64,000 bases of DNA, taken from Chlorops oryzae. Taxonomy: Eukaryota; Arthropoda; Insecta; Diptera; Chloropidae. Below are positions 11,029 through 22,093 of this stretch, one piece after another. The translations under genes were made by a program, and so were the position numbers. Position 1 is the stretch's first letter. Each line of letters starts with the position of its first letter. The stretch is taken from contig CM035807.1 of NCBI GenBank assembly GCA_020466095.1, positions 62,490,158-62,554,157 of the forward strand. Reading direction: 5' to 3'. The notes under the pieces are model-generated. The model was not told where the DNA came from, did no database searches, and saw only the letters and a list, made by a program, of their open reading frames with translations.

Positions 11029-11059
11029 CAACGCACAGTGGGGTATTTGATGTCGATTT

Positions 11060-11200
11060 GTGCGATTAATTCAACGGATTGAGCTAGGGACTTGAAATTT
11101 GGCACACGTGTTGTCTAAAGTGATTGTATAGTTCAGGGCGAATATTGATTATATCCGCCCACTGCCACGCCCACCCCCCATACAAATGAACAAATTTTTT
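11060..11200. repeat. Fragment sharing the DINE-like CCGCCCACTGCCACGCCCAC motif
   Basis: The phrases AATTTGGCACACGTG and CCGCCCACTGCCACGCCCAC occur here in the same order as in the DINE-like element at 25374-26561. It is either a shared ancestral module or a small fragment of that family. Confidence 0.45.
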
Positions 11201-11295
11201 GCCCATAACTGCAACATTTTTATGCTCAGAGCAACAAAATTTAGCAAATTTATTTCTTACGACTACACAAACCGAATTTACAAATTTGGGGAAAA

Positions 11296-11755
11296 TTCAC
11301 CGCGAATGCGAATGCAAATGCGAATATCTGTCGCCGATATTCGCGAATACGAATGCGAATGTTCAGTTTTAAATTAAGCACCACTTATCTATGCTTTGGT
11401 ATTGACAGCTGAAGTGCCGTGTAAGCCCCACATATTTTTTGTTAGAGTGCTGCCCAATGATCCAAAAAAAAAGTTATTTAATTAATCTGTTTTCGTAAAG
11501 AAAATGAATTTAAATTTGTTCTCCAAGCCTGTTTTGAATAACGTTTAAGTTTTGTTTTGAAATCTACAAATCAATACACATATCAAGTCAATCTACATAA
11601 AAGAAAACTATAATATCCATAGGATTTGTATATTTTTCGGATGTTAATATTCGCCAAATATTCGCATAGAATTTTGCAAATGCGAATACGAATGTCCAGA
11701 ATTATGCGAATATTCGCGAATACGAATGCGAATGCGAATATTCGCAACATCACTA
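11296..11755. repeat. Inverted array of GAATGCGAATATTCGC motifs
   Basis: Two clusters, 11296-11362 and 11640-11755, are made of variants of CGAATGCGAATATTCGCGAA. The units are self-complementary (GCGAATATTCGC) and the clusters face each other, so the stretch can fold into a large hairpin. It may be a MITE nested in the Transib-like element, but I could not define its ends. Confidence 0.55.
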
Positions 11756-11779
11756 TATCAAAACAATATAAAAACAAAC

Positions 11780-11803
11780 TACATATATATATATATATAT
11801 ATT
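11780..11803. repeat. (AT)n microsatellite
   Basis: A short run of alternating AT of about ten repeats. Confidence 0.9.
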
Positions 11804-11812
11804 TCTATATAC

Positions 11813-11970
11813 AACGGAGCTAGGTTGGGTATCTCCACGGGACATCGCGGCATTCTTGAATGCCACTCGCCTATGGAATTAGGAAAGGGTGGTCACAATA
11901 ATTCTTGTAGGATGCAGTGACGTGGAGACTCGGTTCCCAAACCCATTTTAAATCTAATCTAATCTAATAT
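11813..11970 (+). repeat. 3' end of a non-LTR element or SINE with (TCTAA)n tail
   Basis: A GC-richer segment with CATCGCGGCATTCTTGAATG and GGATGCAGTGACGTGGAGAC ends in CCCATTTTAAATCTAATC and several TCTAA repeats. A short simple-repeat tail after a unique 3' sequence is typical of LOA/I/R1-type non-LTR elements and SINEs in flies. No coding is left. Confidence 0.45.
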
Positions 11971-12592
11971 ACACGCATTTCGTTTTACTTTTTGCGTTTG
12001 TTGTTCACTGAGTTTATTCAATATGTGCATTTTTGGTGCATGAGTTGATATACAAAAACTTATATAGCAAAAAAGTGCGCGCTATTGCCGCAGATTTTTT
12101 TTTTCTAAAAAGTATGCCAAAAGTCCATAGTTTACGAAACAAAAAAAATTTTTACTCAATCGCGCTCAATTCACAACTATTTGTCCACATATAAGCCGAA
12201 AAACATGTATTTTAAAGGTTATTAGGAAAATTATTAGTTCAGAAGTCAAAAACATTTATTTTATACAAACAAATTTTTTTTTTTATTTTCAAAACACTTG
12301 AAGAAGAGGGCTCCATTTAAATATAGTCCTTTTTCTCAAGCAAAATAAAAAAATTTTGCTCTTAAACGCAAAAAATATTTCTTTATACTTACGCGGCGCG
12401 CACAAAACGTAAACAAACGGCTACTTCGACTGTGTCCCGTCAGAAGAGGATAACTTGTTTGGCGCTAATGTTTGCAGTTAGTGATAGAGAATTTTATGCA
12501 CTTTCATTCGATACCGCACACTTCACTATAGCTCCAATTTCACTTTTTCAATTAATCGCACTAATCGACATCAAATACCCCATTGTGCAACG

Positions 12593-14150
12593 TCTCTTTC
12601 AGCAAGTGCCTCCATGCGATGCATTACGATTTCCGAGCAACGTATTCTCCCGGCATTAGAAAGCTAAAAACGATAATACAATATAATAGTAACCTGTTTA
12701 AACCAAATAACACGTTTTTGTTGCGGCAAAAAACGAAGTAGAAAAAAAGTAGCAATTGCCCGAAACGGCAACAGTAGTAGATGTGCATGCCATAATATAT
12801 GAAGCCTCTGAGAGCGACCGGGGAATTTGAGAAAAGTGTAGAAACGTGAAAAAGGAATTTTGTAAATGAAAGCATACATATAAAATATCCTTAAAACGGA
12901 GTTTCTGAGGTAAGGTTAAAGAAATTCCGAATGAAGTTTTTAGAGCGAAAATTTAAAGAGTTTTGTTTAGTCTCTTATCGATCATAATTGTAATGATTCT
13001 GTGAATTCTCTCCAGCAATAAGGAGGGAAATTTCCAAAAAAAATTATTCTAATGGACTAATTGGAGAGTAATTTCTCCAAATTTTTGAAAAGCACTGTTG
13101 CACATATAAGTGGTTACCCTATTTTAAACGCAATTTTGATTGCTGTTCATAAAAGGGTGTCCCAAAAAATATTTTTTTTTTTTTTGGTTGAACATGTTTT
13201 TTTCGACATCTTATGGGTACGTATTTTTCCGAATTTTTAAAATTTTTTTTTTAATTGTGAGGGTTCTGCGAAGACTGTTAAAAAGATCTGGCTTTTTTAG
13301 GATATATTAATTTGGTTTTATTTTCGTCACAGGCTGGCGAAAAGAAGGCTTGATATCTCCTAAGCCTTATATGAAAAAAGAAAAATGAATGATGAAGTTT
13401 CAAATATAAGGAAGTATATTTATTAATATGGTATTAGAAAAAAGCTTTTTAATCTTGTGGCTCCAAAGCTGTGTCGCGTTATCAAAAAATACGTTGCATA
13501 CGTGAGGCTCAAACATGATATTGTTGACATGAAACCCGATTTTACCCATAATCATGGCTCGGATTTTGTTGCATTTTAAAATTGGCAGCATACTTTATGC
13601 AGTAAAAATTTTGATCGACCCACATAAAGTTGAGATTGGATTCGATTTTTAACTTCAATATGAACTTTTTTTGAAGTTCAACTTCGCTAAAGTTATTTGC
13701 AAAATATTGGGGAAAAAAATGTTTGCTCATAAAGTATGCTTTAAATTTATTAATGCAAGAAATTCGGAGCATTGCCCATAATAAATATCAATATGGCAGT
13801 GGTAGTTTCTTATTTGATAACTGTCATCCGTAAGCCATTCTTCTAGTGATCTTCTTTAGACCAAATTTTCTTCCAAACAAGAGGGTTTTTAAAAATGAGA
13901 GTATTCAAAACAATTGCTCTATTAACAAATTTGGGTATCAGAAACTTTCAAAGACTCAAAACTGGCATGAAAACTGCAGCCGAAACCGGAGACCTTACTC
14001 AGAAATGTTAAAAGTGACCCTTGAATACATTGGATAGTAATGAAGAGGTTTTTGGACTATTATCAGGGCAACTACATATATATATCAGGAGAGTAATATG
14101 GATTTTTGCGGTCCATCCAAAAGCTGGAAATAAGTTCTAGAGGCAAATAG
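12593..14150. other. AT-rich intergenic DNA, no gene seen
   Basis: Contains a GGGTGTCCCAAAA motif near 13155 that is also found at the edge of the repeat at 14573. Otherwise only low-complexity A/T stretches and short shadow frames. Confidence 0.45.
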
Positions 14151-14572
14151 GTACCCTGCAGTAATGAGCCGGTCAATTTCCTAAGAAGGACTGGCCTTTG
14201 ACGGGTCCAAATCCTAACGGTTATATTATGGCAGTTTGCTTCATTTAAATCGGCTAGCCGGTGATCGGTAATATACGGGTTGGTTTAAGGGTAGTCCGTA
14301 AAAGACACATCAACCGAGAATATAGATAACAAACTCCTTTCTTATTTCCCTTATTTGATTATTTTAAAACCAGACAAAATAACGACAAGGATCCGAAAAA
14401 CGGTCAGTCGTTTTGTGGACTAGTCCTTCTTTAATGACAGGCCCATGCTTAAAAGGTCAGTTCAATGCATTCGAAGTCCATTTATGAGGGGAATAGTACT
14501 ATATTGGTAACTAGAAGGACTGACCGAAGGATACACTTGGGTCAGTCAATATTACTGAAGGGTAGGGTGTCC
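14151..14572. mobile_element. Possible small TIR element
   Basis: The left end GTACCCTGCAGTAATGAGCC and the right end, read on the minus strand (CTACCCTTCAGTAATATTGA), share about 14 of 18 bases, followed on both sides by a GGTCAG/GACTGACC phrase. About 420 bp, no coding, and no clear target duplication. Confidence 0.4.
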
Positions 14573-15180
14573 CAAAAATATGAAATTAATTTTTCGTAAG
14601 CGCATACCCTCAAATTTTTTTTCTAAATGGTCCTCTTAGCTAAAATACTAAATATTATTGAGATTGGAATACGATAACCCGTGCCGATTTTCGTTCGAAG
14701 TTTGGTATGAAGTCTCTTCAAATTGAGTTCCCCAAAATTATGCATCGAAAAATTTTTATATTAAGAATCGTGGGTTTTCTTGAAAATATTGCAACATTAC
14801 CACGATGTCAGAAATATATAGTGAAATAATGTTTATCATCATCATAGCTCGACCAAATTTTTCTGGAAAATACTCAAAACTAATAGGAGATTTAAGCCCT
14901 AAATATTGACATGCATACCTTGAGAGTACAATTCATATTTAAATTCAACGCCTCAAATTTGTTAATTATCGAATATCTGGCACAATTTTTACCTGATCTG
15001 GACATATTAGGGCTTAAAATATTACCAATGAAACTGGATATTGGTTTTAAAAGTTAACATATATTATGCGCAATATATGGTATAGTTAAATATATTGTAA
15101 ATCAGAAAAATTAAGGAAATCCTTGAGTTTTCCGATTTTTTAACTTTCATATGTCTGGTAGAACTCTTTGTAAGAGAAGT
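14573..15180 (+). repeat. Dispersed repeat, copy in direct orientation
   Basis: Starts AGGGTGTCCCAAAAATATG and contains GGAATACGATAACCCGTGCC. The same sequence runs in the opposite direction at 27850-27225, diverged but alignable over about 600 bp. It is non-coding. Confidence 0.7.
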
Positions 15181-16525
15181 GCATCACGTAAGGCCCGTTT
15201 CCTCGTAAGGCCCACTTTCATTTTAACCAACTTCTTACTATCAAATGTTCTTGTACGTGCACATGTTGAAACATGTCCTCAAGTTATTTCGCAGAAATAA
15301 AAAATTAAGATAATCGCACAATATTTGCGGCGCCCACAGTCAATTGAAAATAACAGAGACGTAAAAATGACATTTTTAAAGTGGTCCGCGCTTAGCATAT
15401 AATTATATATAGTGAATTTGTGCGAATTGCTTTCTTAAAATAAGAAATTTTGTTGTACTGTGAAGATACAGAGGTATGTTTATGGAAAAAATTCTATTGC
15501 AAATATTTTTTCTTGGAAAGCCTCTGAAAGCCCATACAAAAAAAAATTCCCTGACGGACATTAAGAAACCATTTTTTGAGTTGGTCTGAGGTAGGACCAC
15601 CGGCAACTATACGTTTTTTATCCTTACATTGTTCCTGTTATTTAATTTTTTTTTTACTAGCTTTCACAATATAGATTAACCTATAAAGCTAACAAAAATA
15701 ATTAATGCAGGTTTGGGTTCATAATCTCAAACAAAGAATAAATGGGCCTTTTAAGGTACACATGTTCCTTGTAAGGCCCAAAAAGTCGTTTTTTTTAAAT
15801 CGTATTTGAAGGGCTTTTCCGATAAGGTTTTTTAGTAGAATTTTTTGTTTTTCTATAGAAAATTTATCAAACAAAACAACACAACAATAATCGGGTCTGT
15901 ATCATTAATACTTTGTACGCTGCAAAACCTATAACTGAAGTTTCTTAAGTTGGAGTTTCTTAACTAAAAAGAACACTTATTATATACCCAAAAACTACTA
16001 CTATTTAATATTTTAATAAGCTTCTTGGAAAAAATTAATACTTTTTAAAACCGTTTTGCATAAGGGCAAGACCAAGAAAATCACTCTATATGTTACACCC
16101 GTAACACAGCCATTCCGACTAGAACTTATGTTATCTCGATGTCTAACGTTTTTAAAGTTTTAAAAATTTTTGAGTCAATATTTAAAAGTAAAACGTAAGA
16201 ACTCGCAAAGCAGATGATTAAAAGGAGCAGTTTTTAAAATTGCATTAAAACGCTAAATGTTTTTGCCTTAAAAAAGTATAAATTATACCAACCATATAAA
16301 AAATTTCTAAAAATAGGAAAATTTTTTTTAAATTAAGAAATATTGACATTTGTCTTGTATTAAGAGATTAGTTTTGGGCGGACCCATCTTTGAGTAAGTT
16401 GTTAGAATGGGTATTGATGCGTGAGGTCTGTATGACATTTTAAGGCATTCTTAAGCAAAAACAAGTTTTATATGGAAAAATTTTTTGGGTGTATAGTGTG
16501 GTAGGACGGGTGGTGTTGAGCCGGT
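15181..16525. other. AT-rich spacer with repeated TAAGGCCC phrases
   Basis: The phrase CGTAAGGCCC occurs twice near 15190-15220 and GTAAGGCCCA again near 15770, with GGGCCTTTTAAGG at 15745. These may be remnants of short inverted repeats. No gene is seen. Confidence 0.4.
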
Positions 16526-17112
16526 TGTGGTTATTAAGGGGATGTATCAGTCTGGCTCCTCCAGACAAATACATAGACCTAAATATCCTCTTCAAATAAA
16601 CACGGACACAGGCAATTCAGTTCAGTCCTTTTTATTAATTTACTTATTACTTTATTTTAAAATGTTTCAATCCTACTCTATCTCCTATTTGACTCGAAAG
16701 GACTTCCCTAATTCTTTGTCTAACACCTAAATCTACGCTCCGTTGTCGTTGTTCTTGGGTGAGTACGTGCACCGGAGTTGAGACTTTGAATACTGAATCA
16801 AGAGTCCTCTTGTCGTCGTTGATGTTTCTCTTTTATAAGACGAAAGTGCTTTAGACTGCACTTTCGCCCAATTCAGAACAATTCCGCAATCTCGCTGACC
16901 GCTATAACTTCTTATGTCAGCTGGTGCTGTCGTCGTGTTTTTATATTTTCTGACCTACTTCTGTGTTCCAGTTCCAATTCTGACGATATTGCGTCATCGT
17001 CTCCGGTCGTTGCATTTCTGCAGTTCGCTTTGCCTTTGCTTTGCTGATCTTGCAAAACGGTTGACTCTTTCGGGCTGGGTAGTACAGTGAGTACTCGTAT
17101 GTTGTACTCACA
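16526..17112 (-). repeat. Left (3') LTR, 587 bp
   Basis: Plus-strand ends are TGTGGTTATT and TACTCACA. It aligns along its whole length with the right LTR. On the minus strand TTATAAAAGAG (about 16832-16841) followed some 35 bases later by ATTCAGTATTC gives a TATA plus initiator core promoter. Confidence 0.85.
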
Positions 17113-17116
17113 AAAT

Positions 17117-17133
17117 TCTGCCCCCTTTTGAAG
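17117..17133 (-). other. Polypurine tract
   Basis: The minus strand reads CTTCAAAAGGGGGCAGA five bases before the 3' LTR, the expected primer site for plus-strand DNA synthesis. Confidence 0.75.
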
Positions 17134-17960
17134 AAGTCGCGTTTATCGTGACGGCATTAGTCCTCAGGGCAGTAAGGTGTGGTTCGTGCTCTCAAGACGA
17201 TATATCGTAATTATGCCTTGGTGTAGTTTTGTTCCTCTGTTTTTTTTTTTTTTTTTTTGTTTGCGTACTCTTCTCGAATGTATACGCTGTTATGGTTCAC
17301 TGACTTAAATGTCCAGCAGGTACTGTTGAAACTTTTCCAAAAAACCGCTGATGCAGCAATTCTGATTTGGCCTTGAAAATTGTAAATAAATGCAGCTGGG
17401 TAAAATTTTTTTTGTTGCTATTCCCAAAACTCGCTGATGCCGCAATTATGATTCGACCTTGACAGTGGAAAATTGTATGCTCGTATATTGTAGTTTTTCA
17501 TAGACCAGTAGCCCGTGAGCCTATATTGACTGCCAACTCTCCCGCTTTTAACGGAGTCGCGAGCATCGTGGTTGTGAAATGGTTCTGCCAAACCCTTTGC
17601 TGTTGTAATACGAGATATGGGACGCCTGCGTTTTATATGATTTACTTTGTTCTTTGGTGCCGGAAGTTGTCGCTGGGAAATTTAGACGGTTGCCTCATGA
17701 TGTTCTTTGGTTGTTATGTTGATGAGCCATGTTGATGTACCAGAGCGGCTGCCGATGTTTACTTAAAAATATAAGTCATTCTTATTTGTAAACTACCATT
17801 CTTTGCTTTACACCAAAATAAATTATTACAAATTACAAAATTTTAAAATGCCATTCTTTGCTTAAAACCAAGCTAATCATTACAATTTATTACAAATAAT
17901 TATACAAAATTTTTGAATGAACATTGTTGTTTTGAATATTTATTCTTTTTCTCAATTTAA
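17134..17960. other. Non-coding 3' interior of the LTR element
   Basis: Holds a T(19)-type homopolymer at about 17240 and repeated phrases such as CGCTGATGCAGCAATTCTG / CGCTGATGCCGCAATTATG (about 17350 and 17430). No coding region is seen. Confidence 0.45.
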
Positions 17961-18163
17961 ATTTTCTAACCCCCGGTTTCACCAATAGAACTTAATCGAA
18001 AATTAACTTTATTTTCAAGAATTCTGTTTCACCATGCAAACAAATTGTGATTAAATTGCAATTAAATTCGATTATGACAGCTCGGTTGACACACTACAAA
18101 CAGCTGTTTATAGGAAAATATTTTCTGTATCACTTTTATAATTTTAGTAATTAAATTTGCGCA

Positions 18164-19151
18164 ATGGAATCCGATTAAAGTGACCAGGATTCCGATATTG
18201 TCACAAATATTTTAATAAGACGGCGTCCACGAATCTTCAGAGAACGAAGAAATTTTTTCACTTTCTTTGATGATGTTGAGTTCCGCTACAGGTTTCGTTT
18301 GACAAAAGGAACAGCTTGGATGGTGTTGGAGTTCATATGAGATGAAATTAAACACAGAAAAGATAAGTAATATAAGCGGCGTTTCAAAAAGTTCAGCGTG
18401 CCGGGCAATAAGGAAACTGTGTCATCATATTGCGCTTTTGAGGGAGAGATTTGTGCATGTTCCGATGGAAATAGAAAACCGGAGAAAAATTAAACAGGAT
18501 TTTTATAAAATATCTAAGTTTCCTCGCGTGCTAGCGGCTATGGATTGCACACATGTAAAAATACAATCCCCAGGTGGTGACGACGCAGAAGTTTTTAGGA
18601 ATCGAAAAGGATACTTCTCAATTAATGTTCAAACGCTGTGCGACAGCCATTTGAATATAATGGACATAGTGGCACGTTGGCCGGGATCAACACACGACGC
18701 CATTATTTTAAGAAACTCCCGGATATTTAGCAGATTTGAGGCGGGCGAGTTTGATGAGGCGCTAGTTGTTGCGGACGGTGGCTATCCGTGTAATGGCTGG
18801 ATAATGACTCCATTGTCAACAGTGAGAACACCAGCTGAAGCCTTATACAATGAGTCACAGATACGAACTCGAAATTGTGTTGAGCGTAAGTACGGCGTCT
18901 GGAAACGCCGATTTCCTATACTTGCTCTAGGAATTCGAATGGACGTGAAACATGTGGAGGCCATAGTCGTGGCGACAGCAGTATTGCACAATATTTGCAA
19001 TATCAACAATGATACTAATGCACCACCGATTGATGCTGCATTAAACGATTTCATTAATTCGGAAATGGTTATACCTTTAGTGCAAATAGCAGGTCAAAGT
19101 GATAATTCTAATAGGCGCGAAATAATACCAAACCACTTTGAAAATTTTTAA
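18164..19151 (+). pseudogene. PIF/Harbinger transposase (HARBI1-like), N-terminus broken
   Basis: The open part, 18342-19151 (269 residues), carries the DDE nuclease fold (DDE_Tnp_4 type): D68 in AAMDCTHVKI, D145 in VVADGGYP and E181 in NCVERKYGVWKRRFP, so all three catalytic residues are present. The upstream stretch from an ATG at 18164 encodes a plausible N-terminus (HARBI1-like RERRNFFTFFDDVEF region), but there is a TAA after four codons and a frame change near 18340. The helix-turn-helix segment that normally follows is shortened to a piece starting SGVSKSSACRAIRKL. The enzyme would cut and paste DNA with its Myb-like partner. Probably inactive because of the N-terminal damage. Confidence 0.85.
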
Positions 19152-19772
19152 TTGTACCTGATAAACCTTGTGTTGACTTTGAAGAAAATAACATTTCACA
19201 CTTTTTGCTGTTATACTTTTGTTTTATCAAACAAAAATAAGTCTTTTATTATAAAAAATAACATCAACATAAAAAAAAATTAAATAATACCAAGTCTTTT
19301 CTCATAAAATATAACATTAATATCACTTCTTGACTTTAACTAGAACATAATTTTAAAATCGTCCAATTCAGTTCTATTGAAATCACATCGATTTCGAGTT
19401 TTTTAATCGGCTTCGAAATCGAGCATCGCTGTATGTCTTCATTTCCAGTTCATGCTTCTCTTTCAGAAATTTTTTTTTGCATTTCTTGATACTCAATTTT
19501 TGAGTTCCGTCATTTGAGCAAGGCGCAGTTTGTGCTCTGTATCTGCGATTTCAATTTCGTTTCTTAGTTTTTTTGGAAAACCATTTTGCCTTCACTTCTG
19601 CAAGTTTGGACCAACTATTTTCTTTATTTTTTCCCTTTTGAACACACAGCTTCTTGTTTTTCGGAGTTTTCAATTGACTTTCTGTGTAATTCTCCCAAGT
19701 TTCAAACCCGTTTTTCACACCGCCAATATCTGCTAAAAAATAAATTGTTATATTAGATTAAATGATGACAAA

Positions 19773-19943
19773 CGGGGTTGTTACAGAATCCAATAGCTGT
19801 CGAAATTGGAATTAGAACTGGACGAAATTTCTTGGAGGATTTACAGATTATGATAGTTTTATTTACGAATCGGCATCGGTTCTTAATGCCGTATAACCCC
19901 ACTGTAGCATTTCCGACAGCTATCGGATTCTGTAACAACCCCG
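19773..19943. mobile_element. 171-bp MITE with about 28-bp TIRs
   Basis: The ends CGGGGTTGTTACAGAATCC and its inverted copy (GGATTCTGTAACAACCCCG) flank a short non-coding core; the repeats continue for about nine more bases. AAA is present on both sides and may be a 3-bp target duplication, as expected for a Harbinger-type MITE, but A-runs make this weak. Confidence 0.75.
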
Positions 19944-20112
19944 AAAAACTACGTTTACCTTCTTCAAGAGTTGCTTGGCGTTTCAATGTATTTTTCGTTT
20001 TTCGTGAATTGAAATGATGGGACGAGTTGTCAGGTTGCATTTCCATTTCAATGCTTTCATATTTTATAAACAAAAATTAAATATTATATAAGAGTTTGCT
20101 GTATTGCTTAAA

Positions 20113-21343
20113 TCTCTCTATTATACAAAAAAGTTTTTTTTTTCGCGTGTACTTTTATTTTTGTGTGGCGGATCCAATATGGCTGACTTCTTTCAAAAAT
20201 GGAAAGTGGGTGATTGGGACAGAGGGAGAGAGGGTGATGGGGAGAGGCAGAGAGGTAGAGAGGAAGTGAGGGAGAGAGGGAAAGAGGGACAGAGGGTGAG
20301 TGGGTGGGAGGGTGATATGGTGAGAGGGAGAGAGGGAGAGAGGCTGAGAGGGTGAGAAGGAGAGATGGTGAGACGGTGAGAAGGAGAGTGGATGAGAGGG
20401 AGAGGGGGAGAGAGCGTGAGAGTAAGATGAGAGCGTGAGAGGGAGAGAGGGAGAGAAGGTGAGAAGGAGAGAAGGAGAGAGAGAGAAAGAAGGAGAGATG
20501 GAGAGGGTGAAAGGGGGAGAGATATGCTGAGAGGGAAGGAGGGATGTTGACCAAAATGGTGAATCCAATATGGAAAGTGGGAGAGAGGGAGAGATGGCCA
20601 GATGCAGAGAGGGAGAGAGGGTGAGAGGAAGAGAGGGAGGGTGGGAGAGAGGGATTGATGGAGAGAGGGTGAGAGGGAGAATTGGTGAGAGGGAGAAAGG
20701 GAAAGAGAGTGAAAAAGTGAGAGAGAGGGAGAGGGAGAGGGAGACAGAGAGGGAGAGGGAGACAGAGAGAGAGAGAGAGGGAGAGGGAGACAGAGAGATA
20801 GAGAGAAAGAGAGAGAGAAAGGGAGAGGGAGACAGAGAGAGAGAGAAAGAGAGGGAGAGGGAGACAGAAAGAGAGACAGAGGGAGAGAGCGAGAGTGGGA
20901 GGGAGGGTGGGATGGTGGTAGAGAGGGAGAGAGGGAGAGAGGGAGAGAGGGAGAGAGCGAGAGAGGGAGAGAGGGAGAGAGGAGAGAGGGAGAGAGGGAG
21001 AGAGGGAGAGAGGGGAGGAGAGGGAGAGAGGGAGAGGGAGAGAGGGAGAGAGGGAGAGAGGGAGAGAGGGAGAGAGGGAGAGAGGGAGAGAGGGAGAGAG
21101 GGAGAGAGGGAGAGAGGGAGAGAGGGAGAGAGGGAGAGAGGTAGAGAGGAGAGAGGGAGAGAGGGAGAGAGGGAGAGAGGGAGAGGGGAGAGAGGGAGAG
21201 AGGGAGAGAGGAGAGAGGAGAGAGGGAGAGAGGGAGAGAGGGAGAGAGGGAGAGAGGGAGAGAGGGAGAGAGGGTGATGTCGAAGCGATCCTGGGAGGGT
21301 TGGGGGTTGGTGAGCGAAGCGAACAGGGGGCGAAGCCCCCTAG
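20113..21343 (+). mobile_element. Non-autonomous Helitron
   Basis: It begins TCTCTCTATTATACAAAAAA directly after an A and ends with a GGGGGCGAAGCCCCC hairpin followed by CTAG and a host T. A 5' TC start, a 3' hairpin plus CTRR end and insertion between A and T are the Helitron hallmarks, and there is no target duplication. No Rep/helicase gene is present; the 1.2 kb are mostly a purine microsatellite. Confidence 0.85.
20217..21273 (+). repeat. Polypurine (GGGAGAGA)n microsatellite
   Basis: More than 1 kb of nearly uninterrupted purines on the plus strand. It is irregular on the left and becomes a clean 8-base GGGAGAGA array on the right. Long open frames on both strands here are artefacts of the repeat. 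Confidence 0.95.
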
Positions 21344-22093
21344 TATAATTAATAATAATATACTACTTACCTTCTCCTAAATAGTTTGGGCTTGTTTGGA
21401 ACAGACTTTGGTTTTGTGAAAGGCTTGGCTGCTCACAAATTGTTGGACTCAAAGCCTTATCTTTAAGTAAACGGAAATAATCAAACCTATGCATACTTAG
21501 CCATTGCTAATAAATATTACCAGAATGTTCAATAACATTTTCGGCTAAGACGTCGTTGTCGTAGAAGCTTTTCATGCCCTTTTTTTGCTTTTCTGATATC
21601 ATTTCGGATAAAATACTATCTTATTCGTCGCTCACAGGCTGCTTTGGTGGACCTCCGCCAGTAACATACAGATATTTTTTATGTTCCGCACTTATTTTTT
21701 TCATGTCGGATTTTAAATTACTATATTTGGTTCGAAGAACCTTCGCCGACCTAGGTGCACCACCGCATACTGCGTTAAATTTGTCCGTAACCGCATTCCA
21801 GGCTTTCTCCTTTTCACATGGTCTAACTTTGCCGGTTTTTATTTATTGTTGTTTCCAGTTTATGAAATTCAATTCTTACAGACTATCGCTAACACTAACA
21901 CTAATTTACTTATACTACTAAGTTATTTTATATAAACCGAAAAACAAATATAAAAAATTGTTTTAAATTAAATTCATTAATGCTGATTTAAGGGCATCCC
22001 TGTTTAAGGCTAAATCAATAGTTATGTTGGGAGCAACAGAATTAAAAATACTTATGGCTCTATAAATGGGCGCATTCAAAGCATAGTTTGTTC

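Larger units (their letters stand above)
11034..12587. mobile_element. Transib-like non-autonomous TIR element
   Basis: The ends are near-perfect inverted repeats about 38 bases long. The left starts CACAGTGGGGTATTTGATG and the right, read inward on the minus strand, starts CACAATGGGGTATTTGATG. The element is flanked by an exact 5-bp duplication CAACG (11029-11033 and 12588-12592). A CACWRTG terminus with a GC-biased 5-bp target duplication is the signature of Transib transposons, relatives of RAG1. There is no transposase inside; the 1554 bp are filled by other repeats, so this is a non-autonomous copy. The TIR and TSD are directly visible; the superfamily is inferred. Confidence 0.75.
19400..21835 (-). 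pseudogene. Myb/SANT-like Harbinger partner gene, two exons, broken
   Basis: Exon 1 (about 21835-21371) encodes a trihelix stretch with KEKAWNAVTDKFNAVCGG and ends in a YVTGGGPPKQP motif typical of Myb/SANT-like proteins of PIF/Harbinger elements. It closes with a consensus donor (GAAG|GTAAGTAG at 21371/21370). The acceptor TTTTTTAGCAG is at about 19742, and exon 2 (19741-19400) continues with a charged, coiled-coil-like tail (LRNEIEIADTEHKLRLAQM). In-frame stops (for example 21621-21623) and a frame change in exon 2 show decay. These proteins bind DNA and import the transposase. The start codon is not identified. The intron, about 1.63 kb, is mostly inserted transposon. Confidence 0.7.
17965..21900. 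mobile_element. PIF/Harbinger DNA transposon (two genes, interrupted)
   Basis: It contains the two genes expected of this superfamily: a DDE transposase on the plus strand and, convergent to it, a Myb/SANT-like partner on the minus strand. The left border is probably near CCCCCGGTTTCACCAATAG (17971 onward), but I could not find its inverted partner; the right end appears lost where the non-LTR element at about 21930 begins. A MITE and a Helitron were later inserted into the intron of the Myb-like gene. Confidence 0.75.

Noticed and set aside
19753..20073. 106-codon minus and 79-codon plus frames
   Set aside because: They run across a MITE and its flanks inside an intron; both strands are open only by chance.
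20108..21277. Long Arg/Glu/Gly-rich and Ser/Leu/Pro-rich frames
   Set aside because: Artefacts of the GGGAGAGA purine repeat on both strands.
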